A DNA stretch of 64,000 nt, taken from NCBI GenBank assembly GCA_031272715.1, contig JAISTH010000029.1:1-64000 (forward strand), written 5' to 3'. The stretch comes from Desulfovibrio sp. (GTDB taxonomy: Bacteria > Desulfobacterota > Desulfovibrionia > Desulfovibrionales > Desulfovibrionaceae). This document shows, piece after piece, positions 16,742 through 27,284 of the stretch (position 1 is its first letter; every line of letters starts with the position of its first letter). The notes under the pieces are model-generated. The model did no database searches and was not told where the DNA came from. It saw only the letters and a program-made list of their open reading frames with translations. The translations under genes were made by a program, and so were the position numbers.

Positions 16742-16904
16742 CGAGCCTCTCCTTGCCGATCGATCCCTTCTGCATTGCGCAGGAGGAGGGACGATCGATG
16801 CCCGAAGGAACGGAAGGCGGGCACGCCCGCCAAGTCCAGGTCAATACGTCACGTCGGCGCAACCGTCACCGGGGGAGTCCATCCCCGCAGGAACGGCGGC
16901 GCCG

Positions 16905-17267
16905 TCAGTCGCCCCTGAGATGTTCGTCGGCCTCCTGCTTCGCCTTGCAGTTGATGCAAAGGCGGGTCACCGGCCGCGCCTTCAACCGCGCGACGCCTAT
17001 CTCGTCGCCGCACTCCTCGCAAAGGCCGTAGGTGCCGTCGTCGATGCGCTGCTGGGCCGCCTGTATCTTGCGGATGAGGCGCCGTTCCCTGTCCCGGATG
17101 CGCAGGGTGAAGGCCCTGTCGGATTCGGCGGTGGCCCTGTCTGCGGGGTCCGCGAAGACCTGGTTGCTGTCCGTCAGGGCCTCGAGGGTGGAGTCCCCCT
17201 TCTCGTGGGCCTCCACCAGCATCTCGGCGAGGCGACCGCGGAAATATTCCAAATCGCTGCTGTTCAT
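16905..17267 (-). CDS. dksA: DksA/TraR-family zinc-finger regulator
   Basis: A 120-residue DksA-type protein. A coiled-coil N-terminus (LEYFRGRLAEMLVEAHEKG) includes acidic tip residues (DPADRATAESDR). A C-terminal C4 zinc finger (CEECGDEIGVARLKARPVTRLCINCK; cysteines CEEC and CINC) ends it. Proteins of this type bind in the secondary channel of RNA polymerase and, with ppGpp, adjust transcription of stable RNA and stress genes. The start ATG at 17267 gives the usual MNSSDLEYF opening. It is apparently monocistronic, with about 1 kb of apparently empty DNA upstream. Confidence 0.92.
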   Translation of the reverse strand: MNSSDLEYFRGRLAEMLVEAHEKGDSTLEALTDSNQVFADPADRATAESDRAFTLRIRDRERRLIRKIQAAQQRIDDGTYGLCEECGDEIGVARLKARPVTRLCINCKAKQEADEHLRGD

Positions 17268-18280
17268 AACGTAGTCCGTGGGCTTCCAGAATTGTCGAAG
17301 GCGGACCGTTCCCGAACGCAGTAGCCGATGTGCGGCATCGCCCTCCCATCGGGACGTCGCCGGCCCACCACCGCATGACGCGTCTTTCGCACCGCCCGCA
17401 GCCACGGCCATCGGTCGCGGATCCCCCCGGCGCACTGCGCCATCCGCAGCCCGTCGACCGCCAGAATCCGCAATCGTACACAAATGCGGCAGCCCTGTAA
17501 AGAGCCTTGTCGGCAATTGCACGAAGACAAGACGCAAGACGCGGTACATGCACGGTCCCGCCCTGTCCGCATGGGCGAATCGGTTCCGGGAGCCGGTTTG
17601 CCTGAAACGCCGCGGCACGGCACGGACATCCTCCCTTCGGCGGACCATTTGCGGTTTCTCGCCTTCGGCATGCGGTCCGATGGCGAGAATCCGCCGGGCC
17701 GCGCCCGCTGTCGATAGCTGGCCCTTTCCGATGACGCATGCGTGCTGGGTCAAGCCATGCTTCGCGTTCACGCCGAAGCCACCCGGAGGATGCAGCGACG
17801 GAATCTGCAAGAAGGCGCTACCCCGAATGGTGCGGCCGGGCCGATGGCCCTTGCCCATGGGAATGCGGGGCAAGGCCCGCGAACGGATCAAGAGGAGCCA
17901 TGGGATCCCGCGGCGTGCCGCGGATGCGGACAGTCCCAACGGCGGTGTTGACAGTCCGGCCTGCAAGGCGTATGGAGCATGAAGGCGCAGGGATAGAGGC
18001 GGATTTCGCCAAGATCCCAAAGGCTGCAGCCTGACATGTCTTTTGGATTCTCAGACTCCGATGCAGCGAGGGACTAAACTTCCAAAGAACGCTTCATCCC
18101 GGTAAATTGCTTTGCAAAATGCAACTACTCATGGTGTTGACTTCTCTCAACAACGGCAATTCAGCAATACAAATTTTTGCTTCAACTGATTGACGCATGT
18201 CGTTATGGATTATCAATCTCATGGCAAGACTTGATAAAACATCGCATGTGCAATCTGCAAATAACGATACAGGGGTATCG
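17268..18280. other. 1-kb spacer without a recognisable gene
   Basis: GC-rich until about 18080, then AT-rich. Several long open frames exist here, but all give low-complexity Arg/Pro/Ala-rich translations typical of non-coding GC-rich DNA. It should hold the promoters of dksA (leftward) and of the choloylglycine-hydrolase-family gene (rightward). I could not single out convincing -35/-10 boxes. Confidence 0.5.
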
Positions 18281-19279
18281 ATGAATCGCCTTCTAAACGC
18301 ACTTTTCATCATTGCAGTCCTGTTTCTGGCCAGTGGCACAAGCACGGCATATACTTGCTCATGGGGTGCCTATGCCAATGGCATGACAGCGATTGTCGCA
18401 CGGACCATGGACAGCATGGGCTGGTATACAAATGACAATGCGATCGTGAAAGGTCACGGAAGAAATATTGAGGAAATATCCGCAGGCACGCAAAATGCCT
18501 ATGGCTATACTTCAAAATATGCCAGCATACGCATACACAGCTTTTATGATATCGTCACAGATGCCATGAACGAAAAAGGATTGCAGATCAGCGCTCTGCT
18601 TTTTGAAGGATCACTATTGCCTAACCCAATTTCACGCCGCAAAGATGTCACGATATTGAATTTCATTCCTTATGTCATTGCAAACTTTGCAACAGTTGAT
18701 GAGGTAATTGCCAGTCTTGACAATATCAATATAATAGAAGGCACTTTAAATGTGACTTCTATGGATGGAAAGACTGTTACAAGAGAAGGCAAAGACGTGC
18801 CGCTTCATTTTGCAATGGCGGACACTAGTGGTGACAAGGCAATCATCGAATTCATCAATGGCGAGATGAAAGTCTACCACGGCAAGGAACACAATGCCCT
18901 TACAAATGAGCCATCATATGATGTGCATCTTGCCTTGGAAGCCACACTGTACCAGCCAAACGCAACAGTCAATTCCATCGATCGCAGGGCAAGGATGAAA
19001 GGTTATCTGCGCGACATGGCCGAACGCGGTGTCGACGACCACAAACGTGCCCTCTTTGGCATGCGCGGGCTCCTTGCCCGCTCATTTGCCGGGACGGAAG
19101 AAATCGATCGGAGGGACGATAGAGTCTATCCAACGGTCTGGATGGCACTTGCCGATCAGACGGAAAGAAAATACTACGTGTCACGTTGTGATGCCTGGAA
19201 ATGGGAAGTGTACAATTTTACCATGTTTGATTCCCATAGACCTGAAGTGAGGATACTCAAGGCTGCTGATGTCAAATAG
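18281..19279 (+). CDS. Exported choloylglycine hydrolase-family amidase (bile salt hydrolase / penicillin V acylase type)
   Basis: A 332-residue Ntn-hydrolase with a signal peptide (about residues 1-23) ending before Thr-Cys. Cleavage or autoprocessing would expose Cys26 as N-terminal nucleophile. Expected family residues follow: Arg41 and Asp44 (ARTMDS), an NEKGL motif and RRARM in the later Arg region. Such enzymes cut linear amides, for example conjugated bile salts, penicillin V or N-acyl homoserine lactones. The exported form with a leader is typical of Gram-negative members and would act in the periplasm. The start ATG follows ACAGGGGTATCG. The gene is less GC-rich than its neighbours and stands alone. 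Which amide is cleaved cannot be told from sequence; a gut habitat would favour bile salts (inference). Confidence 0.85.
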   Translation: MNRLLNALFIIAVLFLASGTSTAYTCSWGAYANGMTAIVARTMDSMGWYTNDNAIVKGHGRNIEEISAGTQNAYGYTSKYASIRIHSFYDIVTDAMNEKGLQISALLFEGSLLPNPISRRKDVTILNFIPYVIANFATVDEVIASLDNINIIEGTLNVTSMDGKTVTREGKDVPLHFAMADTSGDKAIIEFINGEMKVYHGKEHNALTNEPSYDVHLALEATLYQPNATVNSIDRRARMKGYLRDMAERGVDDHKRALFGMRGLLARSFAGTEEIDRRDDRVYPTVWMALADQTERKYYVSRCDAWKWEVYNFTMFDSHRPEVRILKAADVK

Positions 19280-19566
19280 ATCAAACTTTCATGTATAAAT
19301 GACTATTTGACTGACGACTGAAGATCAATGAAGGTAACAAATCCGGCCTTTGCTTGACACTCGCAAGAGGGGCAGACGGCTATATGCACGCCAACGGCGA
19401 TGTCCAGATGGTGTCGTACGCAGTCTTGCCGGTCAGCGCCGACTGCCGGGAAACCTCGGGGGAGCAGGTGGGACGCCTGCAGGAGATCCCGGACGCACCC
19501 ATCACGCCTGACTCCATCTCCCGTCAGCTGGAGGAAACTCCCGCCAACCGGAGGGAATCCTCCCCA

Positions 19567-20646
19567 TCACCCCTTCCCGACGCTCCAGGACGTCTTCGTT
19601 TGCGCCCCCTCCGATGCCGCCTGCCATTCCCGTATCGCTTCCCGTGTGTCCTTGAACGACGGCGGTTCCCGGAAGCGTGTGATCCGCTTCGGCAGGACCG
19701 GGGCGAGCGTCGCCTCCCCGCTCCCCGCACGGCGCACCATGACAGGGCGGTCCATGGCCACGGCCTTGGGGGAGAAGGACGCCGTCATGGCGCAGGCGTC
19801 CTCCATGACCTCCTCGGGCCAGGTCTCGCCGAGGCGCGCAAGGGCCGCCGGTCCCGGCACGTCCTCGAGTTCCAGCAGCACGTCCCCGTCCCGGCGCGCC
19901 GCCGCGATCCGGTCGTTGCCCTCCTGGTTCCGGCCGATGACCAGCAGGCGTCCTTCCTCGTCGCGGAGCTGCCGGCCGTGGTCCACGATGGCGAAATCCG
20001 CGACCGTCGCGTTCCCCTGGACCAGAATCGGCCAGTAGCGGCGCACCCTCTCCCGCTCCGTGAGCTTGCACCCTCCTGCCGGAGACGGGATGTGCGTCAG
20101 GCCGAACTCCTCGGCCAAGGCGAGCTGCCGTTTCCGGCTGCGTCCCGTGATGTCCAGGAGCCGTTCCCTGTCCACGAGCCCCTCGGTCTCCATGGGCGTG
20201 GGCGGCAGAAGCTTCGCGCACAGGGGGCGCAGCAGCGCGCCCTTCACGCCGGCTTCCTTGAGGATGAGGTCCATGGAGTCCCGCCGTTGGGACATGGGAC
20301 GCTGTCCAAGCACCTCCCCCGTGGCGATGGCCTTGGCCCCGACCTTCTCCATGTAGGCCTTGGCGCTGGAAAGGAGGAATATCTTGCAGTCGACGCACGG
20401 GTTGAGGACCTTGCCGAAGCCGTGGACGGGGCCCCGCTGCAGCAGGCGCACGTATTCCTCCCCGATGTCCACGGCGTCGATGTCCAGCCCGTGCCATTCC
20501 CGCCACAGGGCGGCCTTCGCCGCGCTCCCGAAGAAGGGGGAGACGAAGTGGAGGCAGCGCACGGCGAGTCCCTGGCGCTGGAGGAGCTTGGAGGTGAGCA
20601 GGCTGTCGAGCCCGCCCGAAAGAAGCACGACGATCTGGGGTTGCAT
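19567..20646 (-). CDS. PP-loop ATPase related to tRNA thiolation enzymes (MnmA/ThiI-like)
   Basis: A 359-residue protein. The start at 20646 (MQPQIVVLLSGGLDSLLTS) places the PP-loop SGGLDS at residues 10-15. A CVDCK motif (about 95-99), GEVLGQRPMSQ and GRSRKRQLALAEEFGL follow, then PSPAGGCKLT with a further Cys. The arrangement of PP-loop, CxxC and a later Cys resembles tRNA 2- or 4-thiouridine synthases, which adenylate a uridine and transfer sulfur. The C-terminal 150 residues (GNATVADFAIVDHGRQLRDEEGRLLVIGRNQ in part) resemble the NFACT-R-like RNA-binding segment seen in some of these proteins; I hold this loosely. It is a single gene convergent with the preceding amidase gene. The exact modification is not assigned. 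Confidence 0.75.
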   Translation of the reverse strand: MQPQIVVLLSGGLDSLLTSKLLQRQGLAVRCLHFVSPFFGSAAKAALWREWHGLDIDAVDIGEEYVRLLQRGPVHGFGKVLNPCVDCKIFLLSSAKAYMEKVGAKAIATGEVLGQRPMSQRRDSMDLILKEAGVKGALLRPLCAKLLPPTPMETEGLVDRERLLDITGRSRKRQLALAEEFGLTHIPSPAGGCKLTERERVRRYWPILVQGNATVADFAIVDHGRQLRDEEGRLLVIGRNQEGNDRIAAARRDGDVLLELEDVPGPAALARLGETWPEEVMEDACAMTASFSPKAVAMDRPVMVRRAGSGEATLAPVLPKRITRFREPPSFKDTREAIREWQAASEGAQTKTSWSVGKG

Positions 20647-20855
20647 GACGGCCCCCTTTGTTCGCGCGGCACTATATCGACATCGGGGCAAAAACGCCAT
20701 GGGCGTGGCCAGGCCTTGCGATGCCGACATTCGCGCCCTTCCGATGGCCCGCGCTCCCGCAGGCGTCGCCTCTTTGCCTGCCGGATGCCCCTCCCAAAGG
20801 CCGGCCCAAGGCATGATCCACTCCAAAGCGGCCATGTTCGCCGTCGCTCGCCGCC

Positions 20856-20884
20856 TTGCCATAAGGACGTGCTTCTGCTAGGCT
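20856..20884 (+). promoter_or_regulatory. Probable recA promoter
   Basis: TTGCCA (20856-20861), a 17-base spacer and TAGGCT (20879-20884), about 100 bases before recA. I could not identify a convincing LexA-type palindrome, so SOS control is not shown by the sequence. Confidence 0.4.
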
Positions 20885-20986
20885 GACCTGTTCCACGTCA
20901 CAACTGAGCGCCGACATCTTCGCATTCCCCAAGAGAATCCACACACGTGTCGCGCCTTTCGTAACCCACACTCCGGAGAGACTGCC

Positions 20987-22081
20987 ATGGCAAAGAAATC
21001 CGCCTCCAATCCGACTGATGCAAGATCCGAAGCCCTGAACGCGGCCCTCACCACCATCGAGCGCAAATACGGCAAAGGCGCCGTAATGAAGCTCTCCGAC
21101 GATGCCCACGTCCGCATCCCCGTCATCCCCACCGGTTCCATCGGCCTCGACGTCGCCCTGGGCATCGGGGGCATCCCCAGGGGCCGCGTGACCGAGATCT
21201 ACGGCCCGGAATCCTCCGGCAAGACCACCCTGACCCTCCACATCATCGCCGAATGCCAGAAGGCCGGCGGCGTCTGCGCCTTCATAGACGCCGAGCACGC
21301 CCTGGACGTGACCTACGCCAAGGCCCTCGGCGTGAACACGGACGAGCTTCTCATCGCCCAGCCGGACTACGGCGAGCAGGCCCTGGACATCGCCGACATG
21401 ATGGTGCGGTCCGGGGGCGTGGATCTCGTGGTGGTGGACTCGGTCGCGGCGCTGGTTCCCCAGGCGGAACTCAACGGCGAAATGGGCGAGACGCAGGTGG
21501 GCGGCCACGCCAGGCTCATGTCCCACGCCATGCGGCGCCTCACCGGCACCATCCACAAGTCCCAGACCGCCATCGTCTTCATCAACCAGATACGCATGAA
21601 GATCGGCACCATGGGCTACGGGAACCCCGAGACGACCACGGGCGGCAACGCCCTGAAGTTCTACTCCTCCGTGCGCCTGGACATCCGCAAGATCGCGACG
21701 CTCAAGGAGAAGGACGAGTCCATAGGTTCCCGCACCAAGGTCAAGGTGGTGAAGAACAAGGTCGCGCCGCCCTTCCGCATCGCCATCTTCGACATCCTCT
21801 ACGGTCACGGGATATCCCGCAGCGGCGAGATCATCGACATGGGCATCGAGGCCAAGGTGATCGAGCAGAGCGGCGCGTGGTTCGCCTTCGGCTCCGAGAA
21901 GCTCGGCCAGGGCCGGGAGAAGGTCCGGGCGCTGCTGGAGACCAACGACGAGCTCTGCTCCAAGATCGAGGCGGCCGTGGTGGCGCGTCTGGGTGTGACC
22001 CCCGCGGCCACCGAACCCGAGGAACCGGACGATGGCGAGGAACCGGAGGGCGTGCCCCCTCTGGACGATCCGGACGCCTAG
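20987..22081 (+). CDS. recA: RecA recombinase
   Basis: A 364-residue RecA with Walker [10 protein letters not shown], the DAEHALD and Walker [11 protein letters not shown] segments, the L1/L2 DNA-binding loops ([32 protein letters not shown]) and [11 protein letters not shown]. The C-terminal tail is rich in Glu, Asp and Pro, as usual. It forms ATP-dependent filaments on single-stranded DNA for recombination and DNA-damage signalling. The start ATG follows CGGAGAGACTGCC. alaS starts 16 bases downstream, so the pair is probably cotranscribed. Confidence 0.98.
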   Translation: MAKKSASNPTDARSEALNAALTTIERKYGKGAVMKLSDDAHVRIPVIPTGSIGLDVALGIGGIPRGRVTEIYGPESSGKTTLTLHIIAECQKAGGVCAFIDAEHALDVTYAKALGVNTDELLIAQPDYGEQALDIADMMVRSGGVDLVVVDSVAALVPQAELNGEMGETQVGGHARLMSHAMRRLTGTIHKSQTAIVFINQIRMKIGTMGYGNPETTTGGNALKFYSSVRLDIRKIATLKEKDESIGSRTKVKVVKNKVAPPFRIAIFDILYGHGISRSGEIIDMGIEAKVIEQSGAWFAFGSEKLGQGREKVRALLETNDELCSKIEAAVVARLGVTPAATEPEEPDDGEEPEGVPPLDDPDA

Positions 22082-22096
22082 CCCCAGGGGATGCCC

Positions 22097-24763
22097 ATGC
22101 TCACCGCCACCGACATTCGCAGGCGCTTCCTGGAATTCTTCAGGAGTCATGGACACGAGGTCGTGTCCTCGGCCCCCCTGATCCCTCCCAACGACCCCTC
22201 GCTGCTCTTCACCAACGCGGGGATGGTCCAGTTCAAGAAGCTGTTCCTCGGGGAGGAGCGCAGGGACTATTCCACGGCCGCATCCTGCCAGAAGTGCCTG
22301 CGGGTGTCGGGCAAGCACAACGACCTTGAGAACGTGGGGCGCACGGCGAGGCACCACACCTTCTTCGAGATGCTGGGGAACTTCTCCTTCGGGGACTATT
22401 TCAAGAGGGAGGCCATCACCCTGGCCTGGGACTTCGTCACCAAGGAACTGGGACTGCCCGGCGACAAGCTCTGGGTCACCGTCTTCAAGGAGGATGCGGA
22501 AGCCGCGGCCCTGTGGGGCGAGATCGCGGGGTTGCCTCCGGATCGCATCGTGCCCATGGGGGAGAAGGACAACTTCTGGACCATGGGGGAGACCGGCCCC
22601 TGCGGGCCCTGTTCGGAGATATACATCGACCAGGGCGAGGAGATGTCCTGCGGCCCGGACTGCGGCATCGGCCGTTGCGACTGCGACCGCTTCCTCGAGA
22701 TATGGAACCTCGTCTTCACCCAGTTCGACCAGGCCGCGGACGGGACCAGAACCCCTCTCGCCTCCCCGAACATCGACACCGGCATGGGACTCGAGCGCAT
22801 CGCCGCAGTCTGCCAGGGGAAGCGTTCCAACTTCGACTGCGATCTCTTCCAGGACATCATCCAGCATGCGGCGCGTCTTGCGGGCGTCACGTACAGCCAC
22901 AGCCTGCCGGACACCAACGACGTGGACACGGCCCTGCGGGTGATCGCCGACCATGGCCGGGCCGCCGCCTTCCTCATCGCCGGGGGGGTGCTCCCCTCCA
23001 ACGAGAACAGGGGCTACGTGCTGCGCAGGCTTCTGCGCCGCGCCCTGCGATTCGCGGCCCTCATCGGCGTCAAGGATCCGTATCTCCACAAGGTGACGGA
23101 GAAGGTCGTCGAGACCATGTCCGACGCCTACCCGGAACTCGCCGAGAGCGCCCGCTTCATCTCGAGGGCGGTCCTGGAGGAGGAGCAGCGCTTCTCGCGG
23201 ACCCTCGCGAACGGCCTGCAGATGCTGGAGGAGGAACTGGCCGCCCTGACCGCCGCGGGATCGACGATGATCCCGGGCAAGTGCTGCTTCACCCTCTACG
23301 ACACCTACGGCTTCCCCCTGGACATCGTCGTGGACGTGGCGGAGAAGCGGGGCTTCACCGTGGACCACGCCGGCTTCGAAGTCCTCATGGAGGAGCAGCG
23401 TGAGCGGGCGCGACAGAACAGGAAGAAGACCATGCAGGCCGCCGGGATCGATACCGGGCAGGCCCTCGCAAAGCTGCTTGAGGAAGGCATCGAGAGCGTC
23501 TTCGTCGGCTACGACACCCTGACCTGCGAGAGCCGCATCGTGTCGCTGCTGGACGGGGACGGGGTTCCGGCGTCTTCGCTCCCCAAGGGCGCCAGGGGCT
23601 TCGCCGTCACCGGGAAGACCCCCTTCTACGGGGAGTCCGGCGGACAGGTCGGCGACGTCGGCACCATGACCTCCGCCACCGCCGAGGCCGAGGTGGTCAC
23701 CACCCACAAGCCCTCGCCCACGCTGACGATCCACGAGATCGAGATACGCTCCGGGGAACTGCTTCCCGACCAGGAAGTGGCCCTCGCCGTGGACAAGGAA
23801 AAACGGCTGGCCACGGCCCGCAACCACACCTGCACCCATCTCCTCCACGCCGCCCTGAGGCGCAGGCTCGGCACGCACGTCAAGCAGGCCGGCTCCCAGG
23901 TGGATCCCCACCGCCTGCGCTTCGACTTCTCCCACATCACGGGCCTCACCCCCGAGGAACTCGCGCTGGTGGAGGCGGACGTGAACCGCGCCCTTCTTGA
24001 GGACATGCCCGTGACGGTGTCGCTGATGTCCAAGGACGAGGCCATGCAGACCGACGCCATGGCCCTCTTCGACGACAAGTACGGCAAGACGGTGCGGGTG
24101 GTGCGCATCGGCGAGGGGGACGCCCCGGAGTCCATGGAACTGTGCGGCGGAACGCACCTCACGCGGACCGGACAGGCCGGCTCCTTCCTCATCCAGTCCG
24201 AGACCGGCATCTCCGCCGGGACGCGCAGGATCGAAGCCGTCACCGGCGCCAACGCCTACGCCGTGTCCATCGAGCAGCGCAGGATATTGCAGGAGCTTGG
24301 CGGCCTCCTGAAGACGCGACCCGACCAGATGGCCGAACGCGTCCATGGCATGGCCGACGAGATCAAGAAGCTGCGCAAGCAGGGACCGCATGTGCCGCAG
24401 GAGACGATGGCCGGAAAGGACATCGCCGCCGAGGCGACGGACGTCGGCGGGGTGCGCCTGCTGACGAAGACCGTCGCGAACGTTCCCATGAAGGCGCTGC
24501 GCGAACTCATGGACGACGTGCGCTCCCGGCTCGACCGCAATGCGGTCGCCTGCCTCGCCTCCACGGAGGGGGAGAAGGTGAACCTGCTCCTGTACGTGTC
24601 CAAGGATCTGCACCAGCGGTTCACCGCTCCGGCCCTCATCAAGGACGTGGCGGCGGCATGCGGGGGGACCGGAGGCGGACGGGACGATCTCGCCCAGGCG
24701 GGGGGCAACGCCCCCGGCAACGTCGACTCGGCATTCCAGCTGCTGCGGCAGCGCGTCGCCTGA
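22097..24763 (+). CDS. alaS: Alanyl-tRNA synthetase
   Basis: An 888-residue class II synthetase charging tRNA-Ala. N-terminal catalytic motifs are present: [47 protein letters not shown] (shortened: [12 protein letters not shown]) and the motif 3 region [12 protein letters not shown]. The editing domain has the zinc-binding [12 protein letters not shown] and CGGTH. A C-Ala domain rich in Gly ends the protein ([15 protein letters not shown]). Two in-frame ATGs compete. I prefer 22097, because the CAGGGG ribosome site abuts the first ATG (22091) and is well spaced for the second, which also gives the family start [11 protein letters not shown]. Confidence 0.98.
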   Translation: MLTATDIRRRFLEFFRSHGHEVVSSAPLIPPNDPSLLFTNAGMVQFKKLFLGEERRDYSTAASCQKCLRVSGKHNDLENVGRTARHHTFFEMLGNFSFGDYFKREAITLAWDFVTKELGLPGDKLWVTVFKEDAEAAALWGEIAGLPPDRIVPMGEKDNFWTMGETGPCGPCSEIYIDQGEEMSCGPDCGIGRCDCDRFLEIWNLVFTQFDQAADGTRTPLASPNIDTGMGLERIAAVCQGKRSNFDCDLFQDIIQHAARLAGVTYSHSLPDTNDVDTALRVIADHGRAAAFLIAGGVLPSNENRGYVLRRLLRRALRFAALIGVKDPYLHKVTEKVVETMSDAYPELAESARFISRAVLEEEQRFSRTLANGLQMLEEELAALTAAGSTMIPGKCCFTLYDTYGFPLDIVVDVAEKRGFTVDHAGFEVLMEEQRERARQNRKKTMQAAGIDTGQALAKLLEEGIESVFVGYDTLTCESRIVSLLDGDGVPASSLPKGARGFAVTGKTPFYGESGGQVGDVGTMTSATAEAEVVTTHKPSPTLTIHEIEIRSGELLPDQEVALAVDKEKRLATARNHTCTHLLHAALRRRLGTHVKQAGSQVDPHRLRFDFSHITGLTPEELALVEADVNRALLEDMPVTVSLMSKDEAMQTDAMALFDDKYGKTVRVVRIGEGDAPESMELCGGTHLTRTGQAGSFLIQSETGISAGTRRIEAVTGANAYAVSIEQRRILQELGGLLKTRPDQMAERVHGMADEIKKLRKQGPHVPQETMAGKDIAAEATDVGGVRLLTKTVANVPMKALRELMDDVRSRLDRNAVACLASTEGEKVNLLLYVSKDLHQRFTAPALIKDVAAACGGTGGGRDDLAQAGGNAPGNVDSAFQLLRQRVA

Positions 24764-24800
24764 GCGTCAGGCGCGTTCCTCCATCCTCCCGGGTGCATCC

Positions 24801-25985
24801 ATGATCGGCATCTCCAAGCTCTACTGCGGCCAGGTGGAGTCTTCGGACGCCCTCCGCTACGGACGGCGCTCGGGGTCCCTCCCTTCCCATCTGCTCCAGT
24901 TCTCCGCGGACAAGAAGCCCGTGATCGTCTGGAACATGACCCGACGCTGCAACCTCAAATGCGTCCACTGCTACGCCCACGCGACCGACACCGGCGGCGG
25001 GGATGCCATCTCCACCGAACAGGCGAAGCTCATCATCGACGATCTTGCCGCCTACGGTTCCCCGGTGATGCTCTTCTCGGGGGGCGAGCCCCTGGTGCGG
25101 CAGGATCTCCCGGAACTTGCCAGGTATGCCACGGAAAAGGGCATGCGGGCGGTCATCTCCACCAACGGCACGCTCATCACCAAGGAGAAGGCGCAGGAAC
25201 TCAAGCGCGTGGGGCTGTCGTACGTGGGCATCTCCCTGGACGGCCTGGAGCGGGTCCACGACGATTTCCGGCGCGTGCCCGGCTCCTTCGGGAAGGCCCT
25301 CGAGGGGATCGCCAACTGCCAGGCCGAGGGGCTGAAAGTGGGACTGCGCTTCACCATCAACAAGCGCAACGTCGAGGAGATCCCGGGCATCTTCAGGCTG
25401 CTGCGGGATCTGGAGGTGCCCAGGGCCTGCTTCTACCATCTGGTATACTCCGGCAGGGGTTCCGCCCTCATCGCCGAGGATCTGGACCACGAACAGACCC
25501 GCCGGACCCTCGACCTGATCATGGACGAGACCCGGGCCCTTTTCGATGCGGGGCATCCCAAGGAGATCCTCACCGTGGACAACCACGCCGACGGACCCTA
25601 CGTGTGGATGCGCCTCGCCCGGGAGGATCCCGCAAGGGCCGAGGACGTGCTGCAGCTGCTGCAGTTCAACGAGGGGAACAGTTCCGGGCGGGGGATCGGG
25701 TGCATCTCCTGGGACGGCAAGGTCCATGCGGACCAGTTCTGGCGGGAGCACGTCTTCGGCAACGTGCTGGAGCGCCCTTTCTCAGCCATCTGGGACGATC
25801 CGGACATCCCGCTGCTCCACATGCTCAAGGACAAGAAGGCCCACGTGAAGGGACGCTGCGCCACGTGCCGCCACCTGAACATCTGCGGCGGCAACTTCCG
25901 GGCCAGGGCCGAGGCCTTCTACGGGGACGTCTGGGCGGAGGATCCGGCCTGCTACCTGACGGACGACGAGATACGGCCAAGCTGA
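24801..25985 (+). CDS. ahbC: AhbC, 12,18-didecarboxysiroheme deacetylase (radical SAM)
   Basis: A 394-residue radical SAM enzyme. The cluster-binding motif CNLKCVHC gives Cys50, Cys54 and Cys57, followed by the SAM-binding GGEP segment (FSGGEPLVR). A C-terminal SPASM-like region has an auxiliary-cluster cysteine set (CISWDG, CATCRHLNICGG, CYLTDD). The opening MIGISKLYCGQVESSDALRYGRRSG (first residues MIGISKLYCG) is characteristic of AhbC in sulfate reducers. It would remove the two acetate side chains of didecarboxysiroheme to give Fe-coproporphyrin III. It lies 37 bp after alaS and upstream of hemB and ahbD, and with them supports the siroheme-dependent heme route. Confidence 0.92.
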   Translation: MIGISKLYCGQVESSDALRYGRRSGSLPSHLLQFSADKKPVIVWNMTRRCNLKCVHCYAHATDTGGGDAISTEQAKLIIDDLAAYGSPVMLFSGGEPLVRQDLPELARYATEKGMRAVISTNGTLITKEKAQELKRVGLSYVGISLDGLERVHDDFRRVPGSFGKALEGIANCQAEGLKVGLRFTINKRNVEEIPGIFRLLRDLEVPRACFYHLVYSGRGSALIAEDLDHEQTRRTLDLIMDETRALFDAGHPKEILTVDNHADGPYVWMRLAREDPARAEDVLQLLQFNEGNSSGRGIGCISWDGKVHADQFWREHVFGNVLERPFSAIWDDPDIPLLHMLKDKKAHVKGRCATCRHLNICGGNFRARAEAFYGDVWAEDPACYLTDDEIRPS

Positions 25986-26288
25986 ACGGGCCTGTCCGAC
26001 ACGGACTGTCACGGATGCGACATCGGCCGACATGGGAATTTAGAAATGCAGGACAAATTCCGGTTCGCCGTTCAGGGCAACTGACAATGGGGCCAACTCA
26101 AATCCCAACACAGAGGGATTCCACAGAAGCACGACCATAGGCGACACGAAATCGCATCTCAGCCCAAACCAATCACCAGAAAGAAATTAGTTTCTTGTTC
26201 CCCAGTTCCTGATCGATGCATCTTCTTTACGATGCAGAGATAGACCATTTACATCTCCCATTTTATCGCCAATGAAGGAGATCCGGCC
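25986..26288. other. Spacer upstream of hemB
   Basis: About 300 bp, AT-richer than the flanks. It contains GCATC-N8-GATGC (near 26218-26235) and other short dyads. It probably holds a promoter for hemB-ahbD. No gene is seen. Confidence 0.4.
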
Positions 26289-27284
26289 ATGTTGAACGAA
26301 CCCTTCCACCGGGGTCGGCGGCTGCGGGCAACGGCCCAGTTGCGGGCCCTTGTGCAGGAGACCCCGCCCCTCACGGCCAGCGACCTCATCATGCCCTACT
26401 TCGTTGAGGAGACGGAAGACACGTCCCTGCGCAAGGAAATACCCTCCATGCCCGGACAGTTCCGCCTGGGACTCGACGCCCTCGCGAACCAGGCGTCACG
26501 CGCGGCGGGAGCGGGGGTGCGGGCCGTGCTGCTCTTCGGCATCCCCGCCGTCAAGGACGCCCGTGCCAGTTCGGCCTACGACGACGAGGGGATCGTCCAA
26601 AAGGCCGTGCGCAGGATCAAGGAACGGCATCCCGAGCTTCTGGTGATCACGGACGTGTGCCTGTGCGAATACATGAGCCACGGCCACTGCGGCCTGCTCC
26701 GCGAAGACGGCGTCGTGGAGAACGATCCCACCCTGGAACTGCTGGCCAGGACCGCCGTCAGCCACGCCCGGGCCGGCGCAGACGTGGTCGCCCCATCGGA
26801 CATGATGGACGGCAGGGTCGCCGCCATCCGCCGCGGTCTCGACGCTGAGGGCTTCGCCCAGACGCCGATCCTCTCCTACGCCGTGAAGTACGCATCCGCC
26901 CTCTACGGACCCTTCAGGGAGGCGGCGGATTCCGCTCCGGCCAGCGGCGACAGGAAGTCCTACCAGATGGATCCCCCGAACGTCCGCGAGGCCCTCGTGG
27001 AGGCCAGGGCGGACATCGAGGAAGGGGCCGACGCCCTCATCGTGAAGCCGGCGGGCGCCTATGCCGACGTCCTCTGTCGGGTGCGCCAGGCCGTGGACGT
27101 GCCGCTGTGCGCCTACCAGGTGAGCGGGGAATACGCCATGATCAGGGCCGCAGGCCTCAACGGCTGGATCGACGAGGACCGGGTGACCATGGAGACGCTC
27201 TTGGGACTGAAACGCGCCGGCGCCGACATGATCATCACCTATTTCGCCGAGGACCTCCTCCGGCGGGGACTCGTCCGACAGTGA
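26289..27284 (+). CDS. hemB: Porphobilinogen synthase (delta-aminolevulinate dehydratase)
   Basis: A 331-residue HemB that condenses two aminolevulinates to porphobilinogen. The zinc-site cysteines are present ([14 protein letters not shown]: Cys124, Cys126, Cys134), as are the two active-site lysine segments ([14 protein letters not shown] and LIVKPAGAY). This is the zinc-dependent type. The start follows AAGGAGATCCGGCC. The gene lies between ahbC and ahbD; its stop overlaps the start of the latter (GTGA), so the two are translationally coupled. It supplies the precursor of siroheme, cobalamin and heme. Confidence 0.97.
   Translation: MLNEPFHRGRRLRATAQLRALVQETPPLTASDLIMPYFVEETEDTSLRKEIPSMPGQFRLGLDALANQASRAAGAGVRAVLLFGIPAVKDARASSAYDDEGIVQKAVRRIKERHPELLVITDVCLCEYMSHGHCGLLREDGVVENDPTLELLARTAVSHARAGADVVAPSDMMDGRVAAIRRGLDAEGFAQTPILSYAVKYASALYGPFREAADSAPASGDRKSYQMDPPNVREALVEARADIEEGADALIVKPAGAYADVLCRVRQAVDVPLCAYQVSGEYAMIRAAGLNGWIDEDRVTMETLLGLKRAGADMIITYFAEDLLRRGLVRQ

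Noticed and set aside
20885..20986. LexA-binding site upstream of recA
   Set aside because: No clear palindrome of the known LexA types is present between the promoter and the start codon.
20672..24613. A 1313-codon open frame on the minus strand opposite recA and alaS
   Set aside because: It is antisense to two certain housekeeping genes and its translation is His/Gly/Val-rich low complexity, as expected when GC-rich coding DNA is read on the other strand.
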